A DNA stretch of 15,037 bases from positions 1-15,037 of the forward strand of contig JAGXHP010000186.1 in assembly GCA_024636135.1 (NCBI GenBank), in the 5' to 3' direction. Shown piece by piece: positions 6,849-13,925 of this stretch. The notes beneath the pieces were generated by a model. That model was given only the letters and a program-made list of their open reading frames with translations. It was not told the origin of the DNA and searched no databases. The DNA is from Chloroflexota bacterium (GTDB taxonomy: Bacteria; Chloroflexota; Limnocylindria; QHBO01). A program made the position numbers and the translations under genes. Each line of letters begins with the position of its first letter. The stretch's first letter is position 1.

Positions 6849-7799
6849 ATGGATCGCAGCGAGGAGCTCACCTTTCGCGCCGGCGACGTCGCGCTGACCG
6901 GCGTGCTGACCCTGCCCGACGGGGATGGCACGCATCCGTGGGCCATTCTCGTCCCGAGCTGGTTGCCCCGGGGCTCCGACGGTGGCTGGGATCGAATCGG
7001 GCATGCGAGCTGGTATGCGCCGGCCGAGGATGCGGCGCCTGCCGGGATCCTCGAGCGCGTCGCGGGAGCGCTTGCGTCCCGCGGCATCGCCAGCCTGCGC
7101 TACGACCCGCGAGGATGCGGTCGCTCCGCGGGGAGCTGGGCGACGAGCGACCTCTTCACGCGGATCGACGACGCCCGAGACGCCGTGGGCGCCATGCGGT
7201 CGCGGCCCGAGCTTGACCTGCGGCGGACGGCGATCGTGGGCCACGGCGAAGGAGCCGGAATCGCGCTGAGTGTCGCGATCGCCGACCCGGCCATCGGCGC
7301 CGTCGGCCTGATCGGGCCATCGGCTCGATCACTCAGGGACGTGCTGCGCCGGGCCGTCGCCGAGCGCGCCAGGACCGGGACCGACCGCGAGCACCCGATC
7401 GTGGGGGCCATCGACCGTGCGTTGGAGGAGATCATCGAGAGCGTGACCCGAGGCGAGCCGACGTTCCGGCTGAACGTGAACGGCGAGCACGTTGAGCTCG
7501 GGCTGGCCGGCTGGGAGCAGGCGTTCGGCACGCCCCCGCTGGCGCTCGCCACGATGCTGCACCGGAACGTCGTGCTGGCGCACGGGACGGAGGACGCGTG
7601 GGCCGATCCCGCCGAGTCCACGCTGCTCGCGACGGTGCTCTCGGACGCGGGGAACGACCCGCATCTGCAGCTGGTTGCCGGGGCCGGCCACGAGCTCGAG
7701 GCCCCCGCCGCCGTCGACGGCTTCGCCGAGGCCATGGCCGAGCGCATCGTGGCGCGCGAGCTCCCTCCGGTGCTGCTCGCGATCGAGGAGATGCGCTGA
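6849..7799 (+). CDS. Alpha/beta-hydrolase-fold protein with Gly in place of the nucleophile Ser
   Basis: The 316-residue product has a typical alpha/beta-hydrolase layout: an N-terminal strand pair (LTGVLTLPDGDG), ASRGIASLRYDPRGCGRSAG (about 77-96), the nucleophile-elbow region, an inserted helical cap (about 155-215), an acid-residue loop HGTEDAWADP with Asp249, and GAGHELEAP with His281. The elbow, normally G-H-S-x-G, reads VGHGEGAGIAL: the codon for residue 133 (7245-7247) is GGC, where AGC would give serine. As written, the Ser-His-Asp triad therefore lacks its nucleophile while its Asp and His remain. The protein may be a non-catalytic or altered-function member, or this may be a one-base sequence error. 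It follows the EcfT gene by 29 bases. Substrate is unknown; the nearest families are the YjfP/dienelactone-hydrolase-like esterases. Confidence 0.88.
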   Translation: MDRSEELTFRAGDVALTGVLTLPDGDGTHPWAILVPSWLPRGSDGGWDRIGHASWYAPAEDAAPAGILERVAGALASRGIASLRYDPRGCGRSAGSWATSDLFTRIDDARDAVGAMRSRPELDLRRTAIVGHGEGAGIALSVAIADPAIGAVGLIGPSARSLRDVLRRAVAERARTGTDREHPIVGAIDRALEEIIESVTRGEPTFRLNVNGEHVELGLAGWEQAFGTPPLALATMLHRNVVLAHGTEDAWADPAESTLLATVLSDAGNDPHLQLVAGAGHELEAPAAVDGFAEAMAERIVARELPPVLLAIEEMR

Positions 7800-7805
7800 C
7801 CGCGG

Positions 7806-7811
7806 TAGACT
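7806..7811 (+). promoter_or_regulatory. Candidate leaderless -10 box for bcp
   Basis: TAGACT ends eight bases before the ATG at 7820, inside the 20-base gap after the hydrolase gene, with no Shine-Dalgarno between them. Confidence 0.4.
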
Positions 7812-7819
7812 CGGCGGCG

Positions 7820-8284
7820 ATGACCAGGCCCGCTGGTGGTGAGCCGGCACCCGAATTTGCGATGACGGCCGACGATGGCAGCGTCGTGTCGACGCGCTCC
7901 CTCGCGGGAACCCGCCACGTCCTGATGTTCTACCCCGAGGATGACTCTCCGGGCTGCACGAAGCAGGCCTGTGCGATGCGCGACCGCTGGGCGGCCGTCG
8001 CGGCAGCGGGCGTCCCGGTGTTCGGGGTGTCGCCGGACAGCCGCGACAGTCACGTCGCATTCCGCGAGAAGTACGCGCTCCCGTACCCGCTCCTGACTGA
8101 TGACGACCATCGCGCCGCCGAGGCGTTCGGAGTCTGGGTCGAGAAGGCCTCCGAGGGTCGTACGTACTTCGGCAACGAGCGCACGACGTTCGTCATCGGC
8201 GAGGACGGTCGCGTCGAGCACGTGCTGCCGCGCGTCAAGGCCGATGAGCACGCGGCGCTTCTGCTCGAGGTTCTGGGCTCGTGA
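7820..8284 (+). CDS. bcp: Bcp/PrxQ-type peroxiredoxin
   Basis: This thiol peroxidase reduces hydrogen peroxide and organic hydroperoxides using thioredoxin-like reductants. The 154-residue length is typical. The active-site loop FYPEDDSPGCTKQACAMRD holds the peroxidatic cysteine (Cys46) and, five residues on, a second cysteine (Cys51) in the position used for the intramolecular disulfide of the PrxQ/Bcp class. The family's usual TPGCT is SPGCT here. Other marks are VFGVSPDSRDSHVAFREKYALPYPLLTD and the late ERTTFVIGEDGRV strand. The ATG at 7820 has a -10-like TAGACT just ahead and no ribosome binding site, suggesting a leaderless start. Its stop overlaps a GTG that opens a possible 36-residue membrane peptide. 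Confidence 0.95.
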   Translation: MTRPAGGEPAPEFAMTADDGSVVSTRSLAGTRHVLMFYPEDDSPGCTKQACAMRDRWAAVAAAGVPVFGVSPDSRDSHVAFREKYALPYPLLTDDDHRAAEAFGVWVEKASEGRTYFGNERTTFVIGEDGRVEHVLPRVKADEHAALLLEVLGS

Positions 8285-8391
8285 ACGGCGAGCGATCGGT
8301 ATGGGTGGCGAGCCTCGCCGTCGGTGCCGCGATGGTGCTGGTGATCGGGGTGGTCATGGCCCTCGCGGCCGCGATCAGCCCAATCCGTTGA
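8281..8391 (+). CDS. Possible 36-residue single-pass membrane peptide
   Basis: A GTG codon overlaps the bcp stop by four bases (GTGA) and opens a 36-codon frame ending in TGA at 8389-8391. The peptide has a charged start (NGERS) and then one long hydrophobic stretch (WVASLAVGAAMVLVIGVVMA). I do not recognise a family. Support is only the coupled start, the membrane-like composition and the fact that it fills the gap exactly up to the next mini gene. It may be chance reading in GC-rich DNA. Confidence 0.45.
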   Translation: MNGERSVWVASLAVGAAMVLVIGVVMALAAAISPIR

Positions 8392-8395
8392 CGTC

Positions 8396-8545
8396 GTGAT
8401 CTGGATCGTCATCGCCCTCTCCCTGGTTGCCTGGCTGGCCGGCGTGATCCTGCGACTCGGGCAGTGGGTCAACCTCCTGCTCCTGCTGGCCGCTGTCCTG
8501 TTGGTCTACCTCGTGATCGAGGGCCGTCGACCGCGGAGCGAGTGA
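8396..8545 (+). CDS. 49-residue two-helix membrane protein resembling the lmo0937/DUF5670 family
   Basis: A GTG start four bases after the preceding stop gives a 49-residue product of two hydrophobic helices (IWIVIALSLVAWLAGVIL and WVNLLLLLAAVLLVYLVI) around a short RLGQ turn, ending in a basic tail (EGRRPRSE). This layout copies that of the mini protein at 8646-8792: W near the start, a VAWLAG/VLWLLG bend, a polar turn, a second helix and GRR. A diverged tandem paralogue of the lmo0937/DUF5670 family is therefore likely. No clear ribosome binding site is seen, so it probably depends on coupling with the upstream frames. Function of the family is unknown; such proteins are often stress-linked. 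Confidence 0.6.
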   Translation: MIWIVIALSLVAWLAGVILRLGQWVNLLLLLAAVLLVYLVIEGRRPRSE

Positions 8546-8645
8546 GCCCCTGGCGGCTCGGCTGGCACGCTTTGTGCGATATCACGGGCATTGAGGTCGC
8601 ATCAACGCGGCCGCGGGGTTTCGACACAGGAGTGAGGAGAATTCG
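8546..8645 (+). promoter_or_regulatory. Leader of the second mini gene with a sigma-54-like -24/-12 match
   Basis: The 100-base gap holds TGGCACG-CTTT-GTGC at 8563-8577. It matches the sigma-54 consensus (TGGCACG-N4-TTGC) in the whole -24 element and in the invariant GC of the -12 element at the correct spacing, with one mismatch in TTGC. A 69-base distance to the ATG at 8646 would be normal. The strong AGGAGA at 8635-8640, five bases before that ATG, is the ribosome binding site. No rpoN or activator gene is visible in the window. Confidence 0.4.
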
Positions 8646-8792
8646 ATGCTCTGGACGATCATCGTCATCCTGCTGGTCCTCTGGCTTCTCGGCCTGATCG
8701 GCGGCATTGGCGGAAACCTGATCTACCTTCTGCTGGTGATCGCGGCCATCGTGCTGCTGTTCCAGCTGCTCAGCGGACGACGCTCCGTCTGA
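8646..8792 (+). CDS. lmo0937/DUF5670-family mini membrane protein (48 residues)
   Basis: The ATG at 8646 is preceded by AGGAGA and opens a 48-residue frame too short for most gene finders. The product starts MLWTIIVILLVLWLLGLIGG, has a glycine-rich turn (GGIGGN), a second helix (LIYLLLVIAAIVLLFQLL) and ends SGRRSV. This is the characteristic pattern of the lmo0937-family membrane proteins, found in many soil and stress-tolerant bacteria and of unknown function. The dedicated leader, strong ribosome binding site and separate promoter candidate set it apart from the weaker-start mini genes before it. A hairpin follows the stop. Confidence 0.85.
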   Translation: MLWTIIVILLVLWLLGLIGGIGGNLIYLLLVIAAIVLLFQLLSGRRSV

Positions 8793-8807
8793 CGCAACCA
8801 CATTCCG

Positions 8808-8858
8808 GTGCCGGCGGGCGCGGTCCAGCGTGGATCGCCCGGGGGGAGCGGCCGGCAC
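8808..8858 (+). terminator. Large GC-rich hairpin after the mini gene (possible terminator)
   Basis: Outer arms GTGCCGGC (8808-8815) and GCCGGCAC (8851-8858) are perfect complements, and an inner GGGCG/CGCCC pair (8816-8820 with 8836-8840) stacks on the left arm. A right-hand bulge of about ten G-rich bases interrupts it. There is no T tract, so intrinsic termination is only possible, not shown. The remaining bases to 8926 hold no gene that I can support. Confidence 0.35.
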
Positions 8859-8911
8859 GGACGGAGGGCACGAGCCCGCCTCGCGACCGATGAGCTGTCA
8901 TGTGCATCGGC

Positions 8912-8917
8912 TACGCT
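8912..8917 (+). promoter_or_regulatory. Candidate leaderless -10 box for the SbcD/YhaO gene
   Basis: TACGCT ends nine bases before the GTG at 8927, without a ribosome binding site. It favours that GTG over the in-frame ATG at 8900, which would lie upstream of the inferred transcript start. Confidence 0.35.
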
Positions 8918-8926
8918 TGGCGGGCC

Positions 8927-10252
8927 GTGTCGTCTCTCGCATCGTTTCGCTTTCTCCACACCGGTGACCTCCATCTCGACAGCCCGCTCGAGGGCCTGAG
9001 CTCGGAGGCGCCGCCCGAGATCCGAGCCATCCTGCGGGCCGCGACCACCGACGCCTGGCGCAACGTGGTCGATGTCGCGCTGCGCGAGCGGGTCGACTTC
9101 GTCGTCATCGCGGGCGACGTGTTCGAGGTTGCCAGCCCCACCCTGCTCGGTCAGACCCGCTTCCGCGACGGCCTCGCTCGGCTGGCGCAGGCGAACATTC
9201 CGAGCTTCGTCGTCCACGGCAACCACGATCCTGCCGATGGGGCGACCTGGGCACCCTCCCTCTCCTTCCCCGTGCTCGCCCATCGCTTCGGGACCGACGC
9301 CGGCGAATCGACCCCGGTGCTGCGCGACGGGATCGAGATCGCGCGCATCCACGGCCGTTCCTACCCGAGACCGGCGGTGACCGAAAACTACGCGGCGGGC
9401 ATGCGCGCCGATGACGAGGCGCCGTTCAACATCGGCCTGCTCCACACCAACGTCGGCGACCGACCCGGTCACGCGAACTACGCCCCGTGCTCCCTGGACG
9501 ACCTCCGCGCGTCGGGCATGGATTACTGGGCGCTGGGCCACATCCATCAGCCCGGGCCGGTCCTCGACGACCCGCCCGCGTACTACAGCGGCATCCCGCA
9601 GGGCCGGGACCCCGGCGAGCTCGGCGCTCGCGGGTGCTACCTGGTCGAGGTCGACGCCGGGCGCCGCGTGACGGTCTCCTTCGTCGCGACCGATGTCGTG
9701 CGCTGGCGGCCGATCGACATCCCGATCGCCGAGCTGCGTGACGACGAGGCCCTGATGGCCGCGGCCCGAACCGCGATCGCGGCTGCACTGGACGATGCCA
9801 ACGATCGATCGCTGGTCATTCGCCTGCGGCTCACCGGCCGCGGACCGCTCCACGGATCGTTGGCGCGTCCGGGGTACCTCGATCATCTGAAGCTCTTGTT
9901 GGGCGAGGAGCTCGACGGCGCTCGACCATTCGCATGGGTGGAGTCGATCCGCGACGCCACGCGACCGGAGATCGACCTCGAGGCTCGCCGCGAGACACCG
10001 GACTTCGTCGGAGACTTCCTGCGGACGGTGTCCACCGCTCGACGGAGCGCGCGCAGCACGGACCCCGAGGAACATGCGCGCTGGCAGGCGCTGCTCCGCT
10101 CGTCGGTCGCCTCCCTCTTCGAGGAGTCGCCGCGTGGTCGACGCTACCTTCGGGCCGCCGCTCCCGACGACGGGCAGCTGGTGGGGGACATCCTCGACGA
10201 CGCGGAGGCGCTCGGGATCGATCTGCTCCTCGCGGTCGAGGGGGACGGCTGA
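8927..10252 (+). CDS. yhaO: SbcD/YhaO-type metallophosphoesterase (DNA repair nuclease subunit)
   Basis: The calcineurin-like nuclease motifs are all present (numbered from GTG 8927): HTGDLHLD (11-18), GDVFE with Asp64, GNHD (98-101), LLHTNVG, and GHIH (204-207), which together bind two Mn ions. Motif-flanking text such as DYWALGHIHQP and YYSGIPQGR is typical of the SbcD/Mre11 branch. The chain is 441 residues. After the nuclease domain the C-terminal part (about 245-441) is less conserved and probably contacts the ATPase. The gene's TGA overlaps the ATG of the SbcC/YhaN-like gene by one base, so the two are almost surely translated together, as yhaO and yhaN are in Bacillus. GTG 8927 is preferred; ATG 8900 would add nine residues before the conserved core. 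Confidence 0.92.
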   Translation: MSSLASFRFLHTGDLHLDSPLEGLSSEAPPEIRAILRAATTDAWRNVVDVALRERVDFVVIAGDVFEVASPTLLGQTRFRDGLARLAQANIPSFVVHGNHDPADGATWAPSLSFPVLAHRFGTDAGESTPVLRDGIEIARIHGRSYPRPAVTENYAAGMRADDEAPFNIGLLHTNVGDRPGHANYAPCSLDDLRASGMDYWALGHIHQPGPVLDDPPAYYSGIPQGRDPGELGARGCYLVEVDAGRRVTVSFVATDVVRWRPIDIPIAELRDDEALMAAARTAIAAALDDANDRSLVIRLRLTGRGPLHGSLARPGYLDHLKLLLGEELDGARPFAWVESIRDATRPEIDLEARRETPDFVGDFLRTVSTARRSARSTDPEEHARWQALLRSSVASLFEESPRGRRYLRAAAPDDGQLVGDILDDAEALGIDLLLAVEGDG

Positions 10253-13182
10253 TGCGCATCGAGCGCATCGAGCTCGACGGGTTCGGGCGCTTCCACGACG
10301 AGTCGTGGACGCTCGAGCCGGGGCTGACGGTCATCCATGGCGCGAATGAGGCGGGCAAGACGACCTTCCTCAACGCGGTACGCGCGCTCCTGTTCGGCTT
10401 CGATGCCACGCGCGAGGGCCGCACCTGGTATCCCGCCTTCGCCGGCGGACGCCGCGGCGGCCGGCTCGTGATCGCCACCGCGGAGGGGGAGCGCTGGGTG
10501 ATCGAGCGCCATGGTGAGCGAGGGGGCGGGGGAGCGCTGACGGTGCGCGCACCCGGCGGGAACCAGGGAGGCCAGGAGACATTGGATCGGCTCCTTCACG
10601 GCGCCGACCGCGACCTCTTCGCAAACGTCTTCGCGTTCGGGCTCGGCGAGCTGCAGGATCTCCACACGCTTTCGACCAGCGGCGTGCGGGGCCGAATCTA
10701 CGGCGCGGGGGCCGGCCTTGGCGGCGCGAGCGCCGTCGACCTCGAGAAGACACTGCAGGCGGAGCTGCGCGACACGTTCGTGCCCAGTGGCAGCAAGCCG
10801 CCGCTCAACGCGCTGCTGAGCAGGATCGAGTCACTGCGGGCCGAGATTGCTGCCCTCGCAACGCAGCCGGAGGACTACGAGGCCGCGAACGCCGAGCGCG
10901 ACGCGCTCGAGGCTCGGATCCGCGCCCGAGGCACGGAGTCCCGGGCGCTGCGAGAGCGGGCCGGCAGGCTGCGCAGCCTGCGAGATGCGGCGCCGGTCCT
11001 CGCCGAGCTCGATGAGATCGAGGCCAGGCTCAGCGCGGGCGACGCCGCCCTCGACGACCTGCCAACGGACGTGGTCGCCGTCCTCGACCGTCGCGTTGCC
11101 CAGCTCGAGGCTGCCGAAGCGGCCCTGGCGGCCCTGGACAACGACCTCGCGGTGGCATGCCGGGACCGCGAGGCGATCCACCCGGACCTCGAGGTGCTCG
11201 ATCGCTCGGACGCGATCGTCGCCATCCGCGACGGCTCGGCCGCCATCGTGGCGGGGACCGCTCGGCGCGCCGAGCTTCAGGGCGGGATCGCGCGGAACGC
11301 GACGCTCGTCGACGACCAGCGGGCACGGGTGGGCGGGTGGAGCGAGTCGCGACTGCTCGAGCTGGACGACTCCATTCCGAGCGTGCAGGCCACCCGCGAC
11401 GCGGAGGAGCGCCTGACGGCGACTCGCGCGGATGCGGCCGCGGCCGTCGGCCGCTGGGAGGCGGCACATGCCGATCTCGATGCCCGCGAGACGGAGATCG
11501 CGCCCACCACGGACACGGACGACATCGATGCCCGACGGCGTGCGGTGCGGGACCTCCAGCGATTGCGCCAGCCCACGCGACCGACCGTCCGCGCGCCGCG
11601 GCCGATCATCGTCCTGGTCGCGATCGGCGTCGTTGCGGCCGCAGTCGTCCTCGGAAGCCTCCTCGGGCAGGCGCTGCTCGGGGCAATCGTTGGGCTTGCC
11701 GCCGCCGGAGTCGCCCTGCTGATGGACGCGCGAACGGGCAGCCCGGCGCAGGACCGCGCTCCGGAGCGAGCAGCGCTCCTGGCACGCGCCGGCCTGCCTG
11801 CCGACGCGGGAGATGACGAAGTGGCTGCGCTGGCCGATGAGCTCGCGACGGCTCGTGCCCGCGCCGACCTGGCACGCGATCACGTGGCATCCCTGGAGCA
11901 GCGACGGGCCGATGTGGCTCGCCTGGCCCAGATCCGCGATGCGGCGGTGGCGCGCTGCTCTGAGGCGGAGGCCGCCTGGGCGTCCTGGCTGCGCGACCGC
12001 GGAATGCCGACCGATCTCCCGCCTGCTGCCGCGCGGGAGATCCTGGGAGCGGCGGGCGTGGCGCGGGCCGCCGCGACCGAGCGCGAACGCCTCCGCGAGC
12101 AGCTGGCGATCCTGGAAGACGACGAGGCACGCCATGCCGCCCGGGCCGACGCCGTGCTGAGTGCGCTGGGGGCGTCGTCTCCCGCCGATGCGGAACATCG
12201 CGGGGCCGCGGTCATTGCGCTCGCCTCGCGCCTCGAACGAGCGCGGGCCGACGAACAGCGGTTGGCCGACATCGGAGCCGACATCGCCCGAATGGAGGAA
12301 CGGCGCCGAACGGCAGCCGACCTCGTGGCGCAGCGGGCCGCTGAGCTGTCCAGCCTGTGTGCGGCGCACGGAGTCTCGAGCGCCGACGACCTCCGATCCG
12401 CCGCTGCGTCGGCGGCCGGACGGCGCGAGCTCAGCGCGCGCGCGCGTGAAATCCGATTCCACCTTGCCGGGATCGCGGGCAGCGCGGAGGCGGTCGACGG
12501 CCTGGCTTCCGAGGCGCGGGCCACGGACGCCGGAGCGATCGACGCCGAGCTGGCGGACGTCGCCGACCACGCCGACCGCCTGGATGTCGAACTCGCGGAT
12601 GCGCACAGTCGCATCGGCGCCCTCGCCGCGCGGATCAGCCAGCTGGAGGCTGCCGAAGAGATCGGAGCACTGCGGCAGGAGCTGGCCATCGTCGAAGGCA
12701 CGGCGGCGGCCATGGCGCGCGCGTGGGCCGTGCGGGCGGTCGCGCTGCGCCTGCTGGCGGAGACGCGCCACCGATACGAGCGTGAGCGCCAGCCCGACGT
12801 CATCCGGGCCGCCGAGACCCAGTTCGCGCGGATCACCGGCGGGCGATACACCAGGATCGTTGCGCCGCCGGGGGATGCCAGCGTGCGGGTCGAGACCGAG
12901 GGCGGCGAGTCCCGGGTCACCGACGAGCTGTCGCGTGGCACCGCGGAGCAGCTCTACCTTGCGCTGCGCTTTGGCCTGATCGAAGAGTTCGCCCGTCATG
13001 CCGAGGCCCTGCCGGTGGTGATGGACGACATCCTCGTGAACTTCGACGCGGAGCGAGCCGCGAGGGCCGCCGACGCAATCCGCGACCTGGCCCAACGCCA
13101 CCAGGTCCTCTACTTCACGTGCCACGCCTGGACGGCCGAGATCCTCGACCCCGGCGGCGCTCGGACCCTCGCCCTGGCCTGA
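10252..13182 (+). CDS. yhaN: SbcC/YhaN-type ATPase with central membrane hairpin
   Basis: This 976-residue SMC/Rad50-like ATPase partners the nuclease encoded just upstream. Walker A is HGANEAGKTT (29-38), followed by LLFGFDATREGRTWYP and the FANVFAFGLGELQ stretch characteristic of YhaN. The C-terminal head has the signature ELSRGTAEQLYLALR (892-906) and Walker B LPVVMDDILVNFD (920-932), with a switch-histidine-like FTCHAW. Between the heads lie two long Ala/Glu/Arg-rich coiled-coil arms (about 190-440 and 500-860). At the hairpin tip (about 451-490) there is no CxxC zinc hook but two hydrophobic helices (IIVLVAIGVVAAAVVLGSLL and LLGAIVGLAAAGVALLM), which would anchor the complex in the membrane. 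This fits the YhaN branch rather than true SbcC. DNA end processing is inferred from the family. Confidence 0.92.
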   Translation: MRIERIELDGFGRFHDESWTLEPGLTVIHGANEAGKTTFLNAVRALLFGFDATREGRTWYPAFAGGRRGGRLVIATAEGERWVIERHGERGGGGALTVRAPGGNQGGQETLDRLLHGADRDLFANVFAFGLGELQDLHTLSTSGVRGRIYGAGAGLGGASAVDLEKTLQAELRDTFVPSGSKPPLNALLSRIESLRAEIAALATQPEDYEAANAERDALEARIRARGTESRALRERAGRLRSLRDAAPVLAELDEIEARLSAGDAALDDLPTDVVAVLDRRVAQLEAAEAALAALDNDLAVACRDREAIHPDLEVLDRSDAIVAIRDGSAAIVAGTARRAELQGGIARNATLVDDQRARVGGWSESRLLELDDSIPSVQATRDAEERLTATRADAAAAVGRWEAAHADLDARETEIAPTTDTDDIDARRRAVRDLQRLRQPTRPTVRAPRPIIVLVAIGVVAAAVVLGSLLGQALLGAIVGLAAAGVALLMDARTGSPAQDRAPERAALLARAGLPADAGDDEVAALADELATARARADLARDHVASLEQRRADVARLAQIRDAAVARCSEAEAAWASWLRDRGMPTDLPPAAAREILGAAGVARAAATERERLREQLAILEDDEARHAARADAVLSALGASSPADAEHRGAAVIALASRLERARADEQRLADIGADIARMEERRRTAADLVAQRAAELSSLCAAHGVSSADDLRSAAASAAGRRELSARAREIRFHLAGIAGSAEAVDGLASEARATDAGAIDAELADVADHADRLDVELADAHSRIGALAARISQLEAAEEIGALRQELAIVEGTAAAMARAWAVRAVALRLLAETRHRYERERQPDVIRAAETQFARITGGRYTRIVAPPGDASVRVETEGGESRVTDELSRGTAEQLYLALRFGLIEEFARHAEALPVVMDDILVNFDAERAARAADAIRDLAQRHQVLYFTCHAWTAEILDPGGARTLALA

Positions 13183-13186
13183 CTGT

Positions 13187-13192
13187 TACGAT
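13187..13192 (+). promoter_or_regulatory. Candidate -10 box for the PIG-L/PBP unit
   Basis: TACGAT follows the yhaN stop and ends 13 bases before the ATG at 13206. With no ribosome binding site it could give a near-leaderless message for the last two genes. Confidence 0.3.
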
Positions 13193-13205
13193 CGACCACG
13201 ACCCG

Positions 13206-13925
13206 ATGCCTGACGACAAGCTGCCCACCCCCGACCGCGTGCTCGTCGTCGCCGCACACCCGGACGACATCGAGTTCGGTGCCGCCGGCACGATCGCCCG
13301 ATGGATCCGCGAGGGCGCCGGCGCGCGCTACCTCCTGGCGACGCGCGGCGAGAAGGGAAGCGACGACCCCACGGCCGACGTCGAGGCCGTCGCGGCGCTC
13401 AGGCAGCGAGAGCAGCGGGAGGCCGGTGCCGTGCTGGGGATCGAGCGCGTCGACTTCCTCGAGGAGCCGGATGGCCAGGTCGAGCCGTCCCTTCGGCTTC
13501 GCGAGCGGATCACGCACGCCATTCGGTCCTATCGGCCCGAGGTTGTGATGACCCACGATCCGACCGTGCTGTTCGTCAACAACGAATGGGTGAACCACCC
13601 CGATCACCGGGCCGTCGGGCAGGTCACGGTCGATGCGGTGTTCCCCACCGCGCGCGACCCGCTGAACTTTCCCGAGCACCATGCGGAGGGTCTCGCCGCC
13701 TGGAAGGTCGCCGAGCTCTACCTGTGGAGCACGAACGAGGCGAACCAGCTCGTGGACATCGCCGCGACCCTGGACGTCAAGATCGAGTCCCTTGGCCGCC
13801 ACGCCAGCCAGTTCCGATCCTTTGATGAGATCGCGCGGTGGGTCCGGCGCCGAAGCGAGGAGCTCGGCGAGCGGGTCGGGTACCGCGCCGCCGAGGGATT
13901 TCGCCGCGTGACCCTGGCCCGATGA
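13206..13925 (+). CDS. PIG-L/LmbE-family zinc deacetylase
   Basis: The 239-residue protein has the zinc-ligand motif AHPDDIEFGAAGT (17-29; His18, Asp20, Asp21) and the second ligand motif NHPDHRAVG (130-138; His134), as in PIG-L family enzymes that remove acetyl from N-acetylglucosaminyl conjugates (GlcNAc-PI, mycothiol and bacillithiol precursors, lincomycin LmbE). RGEKGSDDP and VMTHDP are further family marks. Within PIG-L this looks like the large uncharacterised bacterial branch, so the substrate is open. The ATG at 13206 is chosen because the core starts ten residues later, and the longer frame upstream would lie inside the yhaN gene. Its stop overlaps the next start by four bases (ATGA), tying it to a cell-wall enzyme. 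Confidence 0.92.
   Translation: MPDDKLPTPDRVLVVAAHPDDIEFGAAGTIARWIREGAGARYLLATRGEKGSDDPTADVEAVAALRQREQREAGAVLGIERVDFLEEPDGQVEPSLRLRERITHAIRSYRPEVVMTHDPTVLFVNNEWVNHPDHRAVGQVTVDAVFPTARDPLNFPEHHAEGLAAWKVAELYLWSTNEANQLVDIAATLDVKIESLGRHASQFRSFDEIARWVRRRSEELGERVGYRAAEGFRRVTLAR

Noticed and set aside
8900..8902. ATG as start of the SbcD/YhaO protein
   Set aside because: It would add nine non-conserved residues and lies upstream of the TACGCT -10 candidate. GTG 8927 fits the leaderless pattern better, though the ATG cannot be excluded.
8723..10075. 450-codon minus-strand frame opposite yhaO
   Set aside because: The plus strand has all metallophosphoesterase motifs in order; the minus frame has none recognisable.
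10831..13125. 764-codon open frame on the minus strand
   Set aside because: It is the exact antisense of the coiled-coil part of yhaN, whose Walker, signature and coiled-coil features are clear. The minus product shows no family pattern.
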